From Poa pratensis (taxonomy: Eukaryota > Streptophyta > Magnoliopsida > Poales > Poaceae), in contig CAMZMU010000089.1 of the NCBI GenBank assembly GCA_947311845.1, positions 20,737,968 through 20,801,967 of the forward strand: a stretch of DNA of 64,000 bases. The letters run 5' to 3'. The position numbers and the translations under genes are program-made. Below the pieces are notes generated by a model. That model saw nothing but the letters and a program-made list of their open reading frames with translations. It did not search any database and was not told the DNA's origin. Below, one piece after another: positions 46,241 through 58,592 of this stretch. Numbering within the stretch: the first letter of the stretch is position 1; every line of letters starts with the position of its first letter.

Positions 46241-46597
46241 TGTTTGGTTCCGTGTAATGAATTCCTTCCGTTCGCATTGGAAAGAGAAAACGGGAGAAAT
46301 AAACAGAAGACGACCGGTGATCGATTCGTTCCGCTCCGTGGTCAGTCCCGTTAATTAAGGATCAGCTGATAACCGTTTGATTATTTAATGTGTGGTGAAG
46401 ATCATTTGGATCACCCCTGTCTCTCCCTTTTTATATTAGTGGTAATTTATTATATGCTCTCTGAGCATAAATTACTTTCATAAAAAAGCAACAGCCTGTA
46501 TCCAGGCTGTCTTCGTACGGCAGCAGAGCCCAGCACAACACGTTATCAACCAGACACACCGACGAGCCATCCCGCAGCCGTAGCGAGTCCCCATCCC
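46241..46597. other. Intergenic
   Basis: Contains a small inverted repeat (GTAATTTA...TAAATTAC near 46441-46472). Nothing else recognised. Confidence 0.45.
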
Positions 46598-47140
46598 GTC
46601 CTACCTAAGGATGGCAATTTTACCCACCGGTACGGGTACCCGCGGATACCGTACCCGTATGGGTAGGGTATGGGCATAATTTTATACCCATGGGTAGTAC
46701 CCGTACCCTACCCGTTAAGTCGCGGGTAGGGTACGGGTATAACCTCGTACCTGTGGGTATACCCATACCCTGCCCGTTTATATATCTTACCCGTGGAGGT
46801 CCAACATTTATTCTCGTGAGCTTGTGAACCTATGGTAAAATTGTCAATTTGAGTTGAGATAATTGTCATGTACTCAAATATATGTTATTGAATTGAGATA
46901 AATGTTTTTATTTTATCAGTGTGTTAGCGATGAATGTTAAATATGTATAACCTATGTACTATTTGACCTACCGTTGGGTACCCAACGGGTATGGGTACCC
47001 GTCGGGTATGGATACGGGTAAAGTTCCATACCCATGGGTACGGGTATGGGTAGAGTTTTGTACCCATTTGCTACACGGGTATGGGTATGGTATTGCTCTA
47101 CCCGCCCCATACCCTACCCATTGCCATCCTTAGTCCTACC
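46598..47140. mobile_element. hAT-type MITE built of GGGTAY-like repeats
   Basis: GTCCTACC is duplicated at 46598-46605 and 47133-47140. The 527-bp element starts TAAGGATGGCAA and ends TTGCCATCCTTA. Both flanks inside the ends are arrays of degenerate GGGTAC/GGGTAT hexamers in both orientations (for example CGGGTATGGGTAGAG), with a unique AT-rich centre (46800-46960). An 8-bp duplication and short TIRs fit hAT; the hexamers probably act as subterminal transposase-binding repeats. Confidence 0.88.
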
Positions 47141-47399
47141 TCTCGCCTCCTCCACCAGTCCACCTCGACGGCCGCTCTGGACCTCGACCTGCTCCTCCAG
47201 GACCTCCACTGCCTCCCCGGTGCCGGAGCCGGACCGCCTCCTCTCCTCCACCACCCCGACTGACCTTCTCCCAGAGGCAATATACCAGCCCATATCCGAT
47301 TTGGTTCCGATTTGGATCTGATTTGGTACAGATTGGCTGCATGAATTCCAACGCTAGCAGTAGCTACTGCCTCTAATCCTGTAAAAATAAATTGGTCAT
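47141..47399. other. Spacer between the hAT MITE and Helitron remnants
   Basis: Begins with C-rich DNA that was the MITE target. No gene recognised. Confidence 0.4.
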
Positions 47400-48905
47400 G
47401 AAAATGGATAACATTGAATCAAAAAATGATAAAATCAGATTAAAAAAAAGGATAAAAATCAAGAAAGACATGAACACGACATGGCTGGACGAAATAGTTT
47501 GACGGCTGAACAAAAGGAGGAGATTAATGCACGTAGAAGAGCAGCCCGGCAAAACAAAGCGCTGGACGAAAGGAATGCACGCCAAAGGGATAGCATGAAA
47601 AATATATCCCTAGAAGAGAGGCAGGAAGGAATGCACGACACAGAGATAGCAGGAAAAATATCTCTCTACAAGAGAGGCAGGAGGAGAACGAACGACGACG
47701 TACATCTTGGCAAGCCCAACACAATACTTTGACAGATGAGCAAAAGGAGGAGAATAATGCACGTAGAAGAGCAACAAGGCAGAACAAAGAACTTGATGAA
47801 AGGAACGCACACCAAAGAGCTAGCAGGCAAAATATATCAACGGAGGAGAAGGAAACACTGCTAGCTAAGCGCAAGCCAAATGCTGCGGCTAAGAGGAACA
47901 CCCTGTGCATTGAATCCCTCGCGATGTCGTGCCCAAATGCAATAAATTTGCCAAATATACCTTCAACAAGCACACCAGAGTATACAATCGGGACCGAAGG
48001 TAACACACTGATCTTTAGTTCCTTTATTTATGTCATGGCGCCTTAAATAAATCATTGTACTTACTAGATCGAGAATGTTGTAGGCGACATGGAGACCTTC
48101 CATAGTCGTATCATGGACAAGAATACCATACCCAACCACCTCATGGACAACGAGCGTTACACGTATGGACATGAAGGTACGCTAGGCCATACTTTCCATC
48201 TTTCCACTGACCCTATCTGTTACGGGTCAATATGAACATATTGATGTGACATCCTATTCATGTAGGTTTCGACGATGATGACATGGATTTCGATACAACG
48301 ATATACTCATCAGATGAGGGTGCTATCGATCCTTTTGACTTTGTGTGCTCTAACCTCCCAGATAGCACGCACATACTGGAGCAAGTCCCGAACTGCGATC
48401 ACTGGCATGCCAAGAAGTTTGAGCATGAGACCCCCGGTTTCTGTTGTCGAAACGGACAGATTGAGCTGGCTGAACCAGTACCTATCCCAGAGATGATGAG
48501 GCTATGGTCTAGCATGGATACAGACTGTCGACATTTTCGGGAGAGCATACGATTCTTCAACGGTCACTTCTCCTTCAAAACACTTGGCGTCAGTCTCGAC
48601 AACGACTGCACGAACATGTGGTACGGTCCGGGGTGTACACATTCCGAGCACAGGGTTCCTTGTACCACAACCTGCATTCGTTCGGGCCAGGCTCTCGCCC
48701 GGAACATATACAACTCAACTTCTACGTCCATGACCCCAGCCTGATACATCGCAAGGAAGCCACCAAGGAACTAGACCAGGAGGTTGTCAGTAAGGTTGTG
48801 GAAATACTGAGAGGAAACCCCTACTCCGAGCAGTTTAGGAGATTGGGCGAGCATAAGGATAACCTCGAGGACTACCGTAATACTGTATTGTTTGCTACCA
48901 TTCGT
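47400..48905 (+). pseudogene. Helitron helicase N-terminal region, broken
   Basis: Two homologous repeats open it: LTAEQKEEINARRRAARQNK (near 47506) and LTDEQKEENNARRRATRQNK (near 47727), then AKRNTLCIESLAMSCPN. Small exons follow, then (48283 on) the Helitron-like N domain: VPNCDHWHAKKFEHETPGFC, DCRHFRESIRFFNGHFSFKT and LGVSLDN. Near 48625 the frame must shift to continue as GVYTFRAQGSLYHNLHSFGP and LDQEVVSKVVEILRGNPYSE. This is the N-terminal part of plant Helitron Rep-helicases. It lacks the Rep catalytic and helicase parts, cut away where LTR sequence begins near 48909. A further frame break lies near 47630. Confidence 0.85.
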
Positions 48906-48908
48906 TGA

Positions 48909-49500
48909 CCATTAACTTGCACCTCTCAAAATATATTTTTACTCTATATGATTTCAAAAACTAAAAAATTCTAGCACATGACATAATCCCCGCTTCCCTC
49001 TGCGAAGGGCCTTTCTTTTACTTTTATGTTGAGTCAGTTTTCCTACTCCTGTCTATTCTCCACAAGCAAACACTACTGTCAACTTTGGTACAAGAATTGT
49101 TATATGTTAGCATATTAGACTAATTATGCTAGTTTGTGTTGACAATATCCATGAGAATATGTTGAAAGTTGAAGCAAATGCTGAAACTTAAATCTTCCTT
49201 TGTATTGGTCAAACACTTTTAATTCGAAAATGTTGCTTGGCGAGCTAACTTTTATGCTATTTCTCATAGCTCATGTCTCCAAAGTACTATCCATGAAAAG
49301 TTTTTTACTTATATGATATATTATGTTTACTCCTTGTTTACTTTTTAGCACTTATAGACAATTGTCTTGGATCACTTTATTCAGTTCATGTGCCTTACAC
49401 TACTATTTGATCAAGATTATGTTGGTAGCATGTCACTCCAAAAATTATATTATTATCGTTTACCTACTCGAGGACGAGTAGGAACTAAGCTTGGGGATGC
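48909..49500 (+). mobile_element. 3' internal remnant of the outer LTR retrotransposon
   Basis: It ends CGAGGACGAGTAGGAACTAA then GCTTGGGGATGC, the same polypurine-tract region that precedes the LTR at 55827. Its 5' side was lost where it meets the Helitron remnant. Confidence 0.75.
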
Positions 49501-50675
49501 TGATACGTCTCAAACGTATCTATAATTTTTGATGTTCCATGCTTGTTTTATACATATTGCTACATGTTTATATACACTTCATAGCATTTTTATGTATTTT
49601 CTAGGACTAACCTATTAACAAGATGCCACAGTGTCAGTTCCTGTTTTCTGCTGTTTTTCCGTTTCAGAAAAGCTAGTCAGGAAATATTCTCGGAATTCGA
49701 CGAAAATCAACGGAGCCTAGTTTGTCACCGACACGAAGACGAAGTCCGAAGGGCGCACGAAGAAGCGACCCAGGGGAGCCAAACACCACTAGGGCGCGAC
49801 CCCCCTGCCTAGCGCGCCGTGGTGGTGTGTGGGGCCCTCGGCTGGCCCACGCGCCGCCCTTTCGCCTATATATTGCCTCCGTCCCGAAAACCCTAAATAC
49901 CCGAGTATTATTCCACGAAAAGTTTTGTCGCCGCCGCCGTCGTCAACCCTAGTTCGGGAGGGTTCTGAAGCTCCTCCCGGCACACTACCGGAGAGGGAGA
50001 TCATCACCGGAGGGCTCTACATCACCATGCCCACCTCCGGAGTGATGCGTGAGTAGTTCATACTTGGACTATGGGTTCATAGCAGTAGCTAGATGGTTGT
50101 CTCTCCACTTTGTGCTATCATGTTTAGATCTTGTGAGCTGTCTAACATGATCAAGATCATCTTATTGTAATGCTACATGTTGTGTTTGCTGGGATCCGAT
50201 GAATAGTGATGTTATGATCAAGTTGTTTATCAATCTATCTACTGTTTTATTTATGTTCTTGCATGCTCTCCGTTGCTAGTAGATGCTTTGGCCAAGTAGA
50301 TGCTTGTGACTCCAAGAGGGAGTATTTATGCTCGATAGTGGGTTCATGCCTCCAGTAATCTGGGTGAGTGACAAGAACATCTAAGGTTGTGGATGTGCTG
50401 TTGCCACTAGGGATAAAATAAATAATGCTTAGCTTAAGGGTACTGCTGTTAAGTCTAATGCGTTTGTTTACATTACACACTTTGCTTAATGCAATAATCT
50501 GTTGTTTGCAACTTAATACTAACGGGAGACACGTATGCTATCCCGGAAGTGGATTATTTAGGTATGGATGCTGCTGGTAAGCGGTCCATGTATTATGTTG
50601 TAATGCCCAATAAATACTACAATAAACTATCTTGTCATATATTGCATTGTCATGCGCTTGCTATTTATCAATTGC

Positions 50676-52162
50676 TGATACGTCTCAAACGTATCTATAA
50701 TTTTTGATGTTCCATGCTTGTTTTATATCAAATGCCACTTGTTTATCCTAAAGTTTATATCATTTTATGACATTTATTGGACTAACCTATTAACCTAGTG
50801 CCCAGTGCCAGTTTCTGTCTGTTTTGTCTGTTTATTGCAGAAAAGGCCCAAAAATGAAAATGCTCGGAATTTGACGAAAATTTACCTGAATTATTTACAG
50901 CACAAATAAGTCACGGAGCCAGAAGACCACCTGTAGGTGGGCCCCACAGCCACCAAATGGCCTAGGGGTGCGGCCAGGGCCTCCCCGCGCCGTGGGCCCG
51001 CCTGGTTCACCTCTCCACCGCCTCGCGCCGCCTCTTCGCCTATAAAATCACCCGTGACCAGACTTTTCCCAGAAACGCCTCCGAGCTTCGCCGCCACCAA
51101 AAACCCTAATTCGGGGGACAGAAGTCTCTGTTCCAGGACACTGCCGGGACGGGGAAGTGCCCCCGGAGTCATCTTCATTGCCATTGCTGCTTCCCATGAT
51201 GAGGAGGGAGTAGTTCACCATCGAGGCTGAGGGCTCTACCGGTAGCTATGTGGTTTATCTCTCTCTCCCATGGTGTGATCTTTATGTGATCATGCGCATT
51301 GTAATCTAGTTGAATTCATAGATGTTTCCCCTTCATTATGTTATGGATGTGCTACTCAATTGGTTGTATCATTATAATTTCTGGAGTTACCTTTGTCCCA
51401 CGGTGCGAAGAGGACAGTGCGCGTGCCGTGTGTGACTCTAGGGATAATAGATTAGAGGGATACTTACCATTAGTTGTTCTTTATGTTGGATGTCACTATA
51501 TAATTGTGGTGTTTGAAATTTAAGGTGTGACATACCTACGCAAGTAATTGTGGTGTTCGAACTCTAAGGTGTGCTTTTATAGCCCTACGCGATGGTATCG
51601 GTGTTCTATGAAATTGTGGTGTTTGTTTACTCAGACTTTAAGGTGTGCTTTTGTAGACCTACGCAGTAGATTGGTATTTCTATCCAACATGAATTAATTC
51701 AGAGTAGCATCTAAGTTACATATTGACGAGGAAGTATTTATATGTGTTCAGTTATATTATTATTGTTGAGAGTGACCACTAGTGAAAGCATGATCCCTAG
51801 GCCTTATTTCCAAGCACTGAAACACCGTTTGTCCCCAGTTCTGCTTCATGTTTGCTCGCTGCCATTTTTACTACAGATTGCAATTACCACTTGTTAATAT
51901 CCATATCACCTGCATTTTACCATCTCTTCGCCGAACTAGTGCACCTATACATCTGACAAGTGTATTAGGTGTGTTGGGGACACAAGAGACTTCTTGTATC
52001 TTAATTGCAGGGTTGCTTGAGAGGGATATCTTTGACCTCTACCTCCCTGAGTTTGATATACCTTGGGTTACTCACTTAAGGGAAATTTGCTGCTGTAATA
52101 CAAACCTCTGCACTTGGAGGCACAACAATGTCTACAAGAAATAGAAGTTATAGTAGACATCA
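50676..52162 (+). repeat. Left LTR (subfamily A) of the inner element
   Basis: 1487 bp. Shares CTCTACCGGTAGCTATGTGG with the solo LTR inside the F-box gene. Confidence 0.8.
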
Positions 52163-52347
52163 AGCATATTTTCTGGCGCCGTTGCCGGGAAATTGGAAGC
52201 TACAGCAAGGGGAGTTACACACCACCATTCTCTTTACTTTGTTTTTGTCTTGCTTAGTTTATTTTTATTTTATCTTGTTTGCTTTTAAATTCGAAAAACA
52301 CAAACATATTAGTTTCAGTTTTATCTCCTGTTTTGCCTGAGTTTGTC

Positions 52348-52971
52348 ATGAAGGATATAAAAGTAGGAAGTGGTTCTATCATTGGGAGAAATAATATTGA
52401 GGAATTCTTTAATCATGTGAGTAGACTTAAAGATTTTTAGGATAGATCTTTGGTAGAACTAGCTCCAAATTATGAAATTGCTACGGCCTCTTTAGTTCAC
52501 ATGTTGGAAGATCGGTTTGTTAACCTTAATCCCATAATACAGCAAATGTTTCTAAAACTATATGATATGGAAGATGGTGAAAAGAAAGATTTTGTCTTAG
52601 AAACCTTGCTTAAATAATTTGGTGATGTTGCTGGGGAAGCTAGAAATGTCTTTGTTCGTTATAAGATGTTTGGTTACTATATTGATATTATGAATACACT
52701 TGAAAATCTGGAAATTGATAGGCTTAAGTACGCTAGGACAGCCAATTATGAAGGTGAAGTTAAGGCACCAATCCCTTTTAAACTCATAGGAATGCACGAG
52801 GCCTTAGAGAAATTTTTTGATTGGATTGTTCCTGAAAACCCCTTTGATGAGAGTAGTTTGCCTAAAAATAGTGAGAGGGGGGATTCTGAAACTTACATAG
52901 ATAAGATACAATGCATTATTGAAAAAACTTCTGAACTTTCTTTGGAGGGTGCTACTCTTGATAATACTTGA
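52348..52971 (+). pseudogene. Retroelement-specific ORF (gag position) with two in-frame stops
   Basis: Starting at ATG 52348 the frame reads MKDIKVGSGSIIGRNNIEEF, then SLVELAPNYEIATASLVHML and later MHEALEKFFDWIVPENPF. It is stopped by TAG at 52438 and TAA near 52615 but otherwise stays in one frame to 52971. It lies where gag is expected and resembles the short protein carried by the large cereal elements of this LTR type. I assign no biochemical function. The stops mean this copy makes no full protein. Confidence 0.6.
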
Positions 52972-55826
52972 TCTGTTTGCTCCTGTGCCTAGCTGAAAGG
53001 CGTTAAAGAAAAGCGCTTTTGGGAGACAACCCAATTTTATTTTCTGTTATTTTTGTTTTCTTGAGTCAAGGAGTTTGCTTACTTCTATAACAACTCCTTT
53101 GTATCTTTTATTTTCGTTTTTGTTGTGCCAAGAAGAGCCTCTAATAGCAAGATATGCTATAAGTTTTATTTGTTGTCCAGAAACAGATTTCTGTACCTCA
53201 CGGTAAAAATTCGTGAACAATCACGAACATTATTTTAATCTGTAAATTTTTGAGCAGAAGCCTGAACTTATCACCTATCTTTCATTAGTTAACCGTTTTC
53301 TGATTTGAGCATCCAAAGTGCCTCGAAAAAATTCATCTTTACGGACTGTTCTGTTTTTGACAGATTCTGTTTTTGTTTTGCATTGTCTCTTTTGCAAGTA
53401 TAGATTTACGTTCTTCGGGGGAGACCAGGATCTTGCTTAGTAACATAGCTAATGTTTGAACTAAAGTATGCGATGTGTTTTTACAGAACCAAGTGAGCTT
53501 ATGTTTTGATGCACTAACCCCTCTAATGAATTTTGCGAGTTATCTTTGTGCGAAGAAGTTTTCAACTATTAGGAGAGAGAAGGATGATATAAGAAGATTA
53601 AGAAGAGAGAAAAGCTAAGCTTGGGGAGGCTCCCTTGGATCTCCCCAGCATATATCAAGAAGACCCAAGCGTCTAAACTTGGGGATGCCCAAGGCATCCC
53701 CTTCTTCATCAACAAATTATCAGGTAATCTCTAGTGAGACTATATTTTTATTGCTTCAATATTGTGTGTTGTTCTTGGAGCGTCTGTGTGTTTTATTTTC
53801 TGTTTTGTTTTGTTTTTATTTTCTGATCATAACAGTTGGACCTAGCATTCTTGTGTGGGAGAGAGACACGCTCCGCTTTTTCATTAGAATACTCCTATTC
53901 TTCACTTATACTTGTTGAGTATTCTTGTCTAGCGCTGCTATACTATTAGCTCTTGTTTTTCATGTATCTCTTGTTTATAGCTATTAGTTCTTTTGGAGAA
54001 AGTACTCTCTTGCTTCACTTATATTTGTTTGGAGAGTTGTATAATTGGCGTCTGGTTGGAACAGAAAATGCATAGTCTTGTAGATCATTGAACTTTGATA
54101 ACTTGATTCCTTGCAAATGTTTTGAGATATTAAGAAGTTAGATGTTAAATGCTTGTTGGTTAATTAAGCTAAAATCTGATTAGTGGTTGTGTTATTAAAG
54201 CTTGTACCGTACTACAAACTCTTAAAATTGCTGAAGGTGTAGTTGGACTTGATAGCTTCTCATGTCTGAAGGTAGTTGGAAACAACATAGTTGTGTGCTA
54301 AGGTCGGGGATCTAACAAGGTACTTGTACCTCCGTGAACGGCCCCTCTTGGAGTGAATTTAATCATGCTCTTAATGTTGAACCTGCTAGTTGTTTGCAAT
54401 AAACTTGTGAGTTCTTTTTGACTAATGTTAAGCTACGGTTTTTGGCACTTCCACCATCCATATTTTGCTAGCCTCTTCGGTGTTGTGCATTGCCTTCTGC
54501 TCACATTGAGAGTTGTGCATACTTCGCCAGTACATCCAACCCCGTGGGAGAACTTCCTCTTGTTCTCCTACACATAAGCCAAACATCTTCTCAAAACAGC
54601 CACCATAACTACCTATCACAGCATTTCCATAGCTGTTCCGAGATATATTGCCATGCAACTTCCATCTTACATTACATGACTTGTTGTCATTCATCATTGT
54701 TATATATTGCTTTGCATGATTCTATACAGCTGATGTGTGGTTTTACCCATATTACGCTAGATCATTGCACATCCTGCTACACTGGCAGAGGCACTCAGTT
54801 TCATACATCATGTTTTGTTCATTATGAGTTATTTGTACCAAAAAGTGTGTCATCATATTAGAATGTTGCCCCTACAGTGAGGGAGAGAAAAGTGAAAGAG
54901 CCATGGAGGCCATCGAAAAGAGAAATAGAAAAAGAAAAAAAAGAAAAAAAGAAAAAAAGAGAAAGAAAGAAAAGAAATAAAGAGAGAGGGGGCAACATTA
55001 CTATCTTTTATCCACACTTGTGCTCATGTTTAGCACCTGCAGTTTCATAGTCATCATTTGTGCTCATGTTTAGCACCTATACTCATGTGAGAGAGTTCTC
55101 ATGTTTTACTAGTATAACTATGTGGGGAATTAACACTATAGAACTTGGGTTGTATATTCCAATGATGAGCCTCCTCAAAAGTGCTCTAGGTCTTCGTGAG
55201 CAACCAAGTTGGATGCACCCCACTAGTTCCATTGGAGAGCTTTCATACACTTATAGCTCTATGTGCATCCGTTGCATGGCAATCACTACTCCTTGCATAG
55301 CTTCGATTATAAGACTTCCTCTTGTCTAATGATCACTTATAGCTTTGTGAGCCTATCTTCCTTTGGCCTTCCAAACCCCCATTATTATTCTCTTTGCCAT
55401 AACATCCTGGTGCCAATACCAAATGCTTACGCTCACCGGTTGAGTAAAACTTCTAAACAGTTGATTCATTACGTTTGTGATACTTTTGCTTGACTGGATC
55501 CTTTCTATGTTTGTGGAAGATTGCTTGATGCTTGAGTAGAAGGATTGAACTTCTATACTGAATGCTTAAATCATCTATAATAAACTTTGTACGGTTTCAT
55601 GTCTTTATAGCATCTTCCATGAAAGGTTTTTACTTGTTTAATTGTCTTGCTTTATCATCTGTTTGTTTAATATCAAATATAGACTTTTGCTTTGAATGAT
55701 TTGATCTCAGCTCACATGCTTTACATTACTATATGATCAAGATTATGTTGGTAGCATGTCACCTCAAAAATTATCTTTTATCGTTTACCTACTCGAGGAC
55801 GAGTAGGAACTAAGCTTGGGGATGCT

Positions 55827-57422
55827 TGATACGTCCAAAACGTATCTATAATTTTTGATGTTCCATGCCTGTTATATATTGATTACCACATGTTTATCTT
55901 ACACTTTATATCATTTTTATGCATTTTCTGGGACTAACCTATTAACAAGATGCCACAGTGCCAGTTCCTGTTTTTGCTGTCTTTTTGTTCCAGAAAAACT
56001 CTTCTGGAAATATTCTCGGAATCGACGCCAATTTAACTGATTTATTTCTACCGAGACAAAGCAGCAGCCCGAAGGAGAAGCCCAGGAGGCAGCCGAGGGA
56101 GGCAGGCGGGCCCACGACGCGGCCTAGGGTGGGCCCATGCCCCTAGGCCGCTGGTGCCCTCGGGTGCCCTCCGACGCCGCCCTTTCGCCTATAAATCACA
56201 TCTATTCGGAAACCCTAGACACCCGAGCGAAAATCCACGAAAAGTTCCGCCGCCGCCGTCATAGTCAACCCTAGTTCGGGAGGGTTTCTGCAGTTCTTCC
56301 CGGCACCTTGCCGGAGGGGAAATCATCACCGGAGGGCTCTACATCGCCATGCCTGCCTCCGGAGTGATGCGTGAGTAGTTCTTCACGGGACTACGGGTCC
56401 ATAGCAGTAGCTAGTTGGTAGTCTCTCCACCTTGTGCTATCATGCTTAGATCTTGTGAGCTGCTTAACATGATCAAGATCATTTTTGTAATGCTATATGT
56501 TGTGTTTGCGGGATCCGATGAATTGTGAAGTTATGATCAAGTTTGTTCATCTATTTATATCATGTTTTATCTATGTTCCTGCATGCTCTCCGTTGTTAGT
56601 AGATGCTTTGGCCAAGTAAATGCTAATGACTGCAAGAGGGGGTATTTATGCTAGATAGTGGGTTCATGCCTCTAGAAGCCTGGGCTTGATTGACAGAAAC
56701 AACTAAGGCTGTAGATGTGCTTTGTCACTAGGGATAAAATAACCGATGCTTAGCTTAAGGGTACTGCTGTTAAGTCTAATGTGTTTGTTTACATTACACA
56801 TTTGCTTAATGATATAATCTGTTGCTTGCAACTTAATACTCACGGGAGACCCGGAAGCTATCTCTTGAGTGGATTATGAGTCATAGATGCAGCTAGTAAG
56901 CAGTCTATGTATATTGTTGTAATGCCCAATAGATCTAACAATGAACATGTTCTTATCATATATTGCATTGTCATGCGTTTGCACTTTGTCAATTGCCCAG
57001 CTGTAATTTGTCTACCCAACATGTATGCATATCTGTCTTATGGAGAGACACCACTAGTGAACTGTGGACCCCGGTCCTTTATTTCACACTGATACAAACA
57101 CCGTTTTCACCACGCTCTATAATTGTTTCTTCGCTGTTCCTTTTTGTGTTCATCATCATATTCCACACCATACGTTTAATCCTTTGTATTCAGCAAGCCG
57201 GAGAGATTGACAACCTTCCTATTTCGTTGGGGTAAAGTATTTGATTGTGTTGTGTGCAGGTCCACGTCAGTAATCGTAAACGGCGCCGCTGACACCTTTC
57301 TGGATCTCTCCCAATTCCTACTGGTACGATAAACCTTGGTAGTTTCAAGGAAAAACTTGCTGCTGACTACATCATACCTTCCTCTTGGGGTCTCCCAACG
57401 AACGTGCGTTTCCACGTCATCA
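55827..57422 (+). repeat. Right LTR (subfamily B) of the inner element
   Basis: 1596 bp. Shares CTCCGGAGTGATGCGTGAGT and the rest of its length with the outer LTR (49501-50675 plus 57428-57864). Confidence 0.82.
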
Positions 57423-57864
57423 ATTGCCCAGCTATAATTTGTTTACCCACCATGCATGTTATCTTTTATGGAGAGACACCACTAGTGAACTGTGGACCCC
57501 GGTCCATTCTTTTACACTGATACAAACACCAACTGCAATCATCTGTTTTCTACTTTCTGCATTTATTATTATTCTCCACACCATACGTTTAATCCTTTGT
57601 ATTCAGCAAGCCGGGAAGATTGACAACCTTCCTGTTTCGTTAGGGCAAAGTAGTTTTATTGTGTTGTGTGCAGGTCCATGTCAACCACCAAATCATCTGA
57701 CATTACGCCGTGCCATATTTTCTGGTGCCGTTGACAACCTTCTGAAACACTTTTGACTCCTACTGGATTGATAACCTTGGTAGATATCAAGGGAAAATTG
57801 CTGCTGCACTACATCATACCTTCCTCTTGGGGTCTCACAACGAACGTGTGTTTTCACGTCATCA

Positions 57865-57978
57865 CGCCGCTGTGGGCAGCACCCCCAATTGACCGGACAC
57901 ACGTCCGGCACCCCCCAATTGAGCCTCAATTGGGGGTGCCGGATACCGATTTGGAGGCCCCCGGTGGAGATGCTCTAA
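57865..57978. mobile_element. Truncated Harbinger-like element end
   Basis: The right border GGCCCCCGGTGGAGATGCTC (to about 57975) followed by TAA is the same terminus as the element at 18650 in the opposite orientation, and the next 100 bp match (GGGGGGTGCCGGACGTGTGT on the minus strand against GGGGGGTGCCGGACATGTGT there). The LTR element cuts off the other end. Confidence 0.78.
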
Positions 57979-57984
57979 AAGTTC

Positions 57985-58134
57985 AGTGGCAGCAGAGGCT
58001 TCAACTTAACGAGTCAGTGATCAGTTCAGATAAGGATGGCTGCACTTGAATGTTTGCTTTGGGTCTTTGAACTCGCTGTTTTATCAGCTTCTTTATTGAA
58101 GTTGGGGGCTGTGCCCCTTAAGTCGAAAAAAAAA
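57985..58134 (+). mobile_element. LINE 3' end fragment with poly(A)
   Basis: The stretch TATCAGCTTCTTTATTGAAG then GTTGGGGGCTGTGCCCC followed by nine A residues (58126-58134) resembles the 3' end of cereal LINEs. The left border and target duplication are unclear. Confidence 0.5.
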
Positions 58135-58154
58135 GAGTCCAAGTTGAGAAATTA

Positions 58155-58592
58155 GGTACACACATGATCGCTGGACAGCAATGATGAATGTTTTGAACAC
58201 ATATATAGTTGCATAGTGAGGGTCAGGTTACATCTGACATCTTTTTTTTTTGCGAAAAGGTTACATCTGATATCTGACTAGGTGGTCATGTCAAATCCAA
58301 GTCATGCATGGTAGTTAAACAAGATAAGATATTCAAATGATTGATTCAGTCAGGGTAGGTACACAGGATAGCGGAACAACGCAGATGTGCGGAGTTCTTG
58401 AGAAAATAGGTACACAGGATTGCAGAACAGCAATGATGAATGTTTTGAACGCATATAGTTACAAAGTTAGGGATTCAGTCAGGGTCAGGTTATATCATGA
58501 ATACAGTAAAAAAAAAAAAGGTTATATCATGATTTCGGACAAGGTGGCCATGTCAAATCCAAGCCATATGCATGGTGGTTAAACAAGATCAA
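58155..58592. repeat. Local direct duplication of ~175-bp units
   Basis: 58155-58328 and 58409-58592 share CAGCAATGATGAATGTTTTG, GTCAAATCCAAG and GGTTAAACAAGAT-type sequence in the same order. A shorter third piece (TCAGGGTAGGTACACAGGAT) lies between. Non-coding. Confidence 0.72.

Larger units (their letters stand above)
50676..57422 (+). mobile_element. Inner LTR retrotransposon with two dissimilar LTRs
   Basis: Left LTR 50676-52162 (TGATACGTCTC...GTAGACATCA) and right LTR 55827-57422 (TGATACGTCC...CACGTCATCA). The interior starts TTTTCTGGCGCCGTTGCCGG a few bases on, usual for cereal gypsy-type elements, and ends at an A/G-rich region (54880-54990) and AAGCTTGGGGATGCT. ATTGC flanks both sides. 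The left LTR matches the solo LTR at 15418-17005, whereas the right LTR matches the outer LTR, so the two LTRs are of different subfamilies. No pol is visible: non-autonomous. Confidence 0.8.
49501..57864 (+). mobile_element. Outer LTR, split by an inserted element
   Basis: The LTR starts TGATACGTCTCAAACG at 49501, stops at 50675 (ATTGC), and resumes at 57428 after a second ATTGC (57423-57427), ending CACGTCATCA at 57864. ATTGC is the 5-bp target duplication of the inserted element (50676-57422). Reassembled length is about 1.6 kb. Its right flank is a truncated Harbinger-like element. Confidence 0.83.

Noticed and set aside
45888..46277. 129-codon Pro/Arg-rich frame.
   Set aside because: It follows from the 61-75-bp minisatellite; no independent coding evidence.
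54880..55000. Purine-rich GAAA tract considered as a microsatellite or polypurine tract.
   Set aside because: It lies 800 bp inside the right LTR; the real polypurine tract is AAGCTTGGGGATGC directly before 55827.
56989..57864. Apparent 431-bp tandem duplication at the end of an LTR (CAATTGCCCAGCT repeated).
   Set aside because: It is explained by nesting: the first copy is the end of the inner element's right LTR, the second is the tail of the outer LTR, separated by the ATTGC target duplication.
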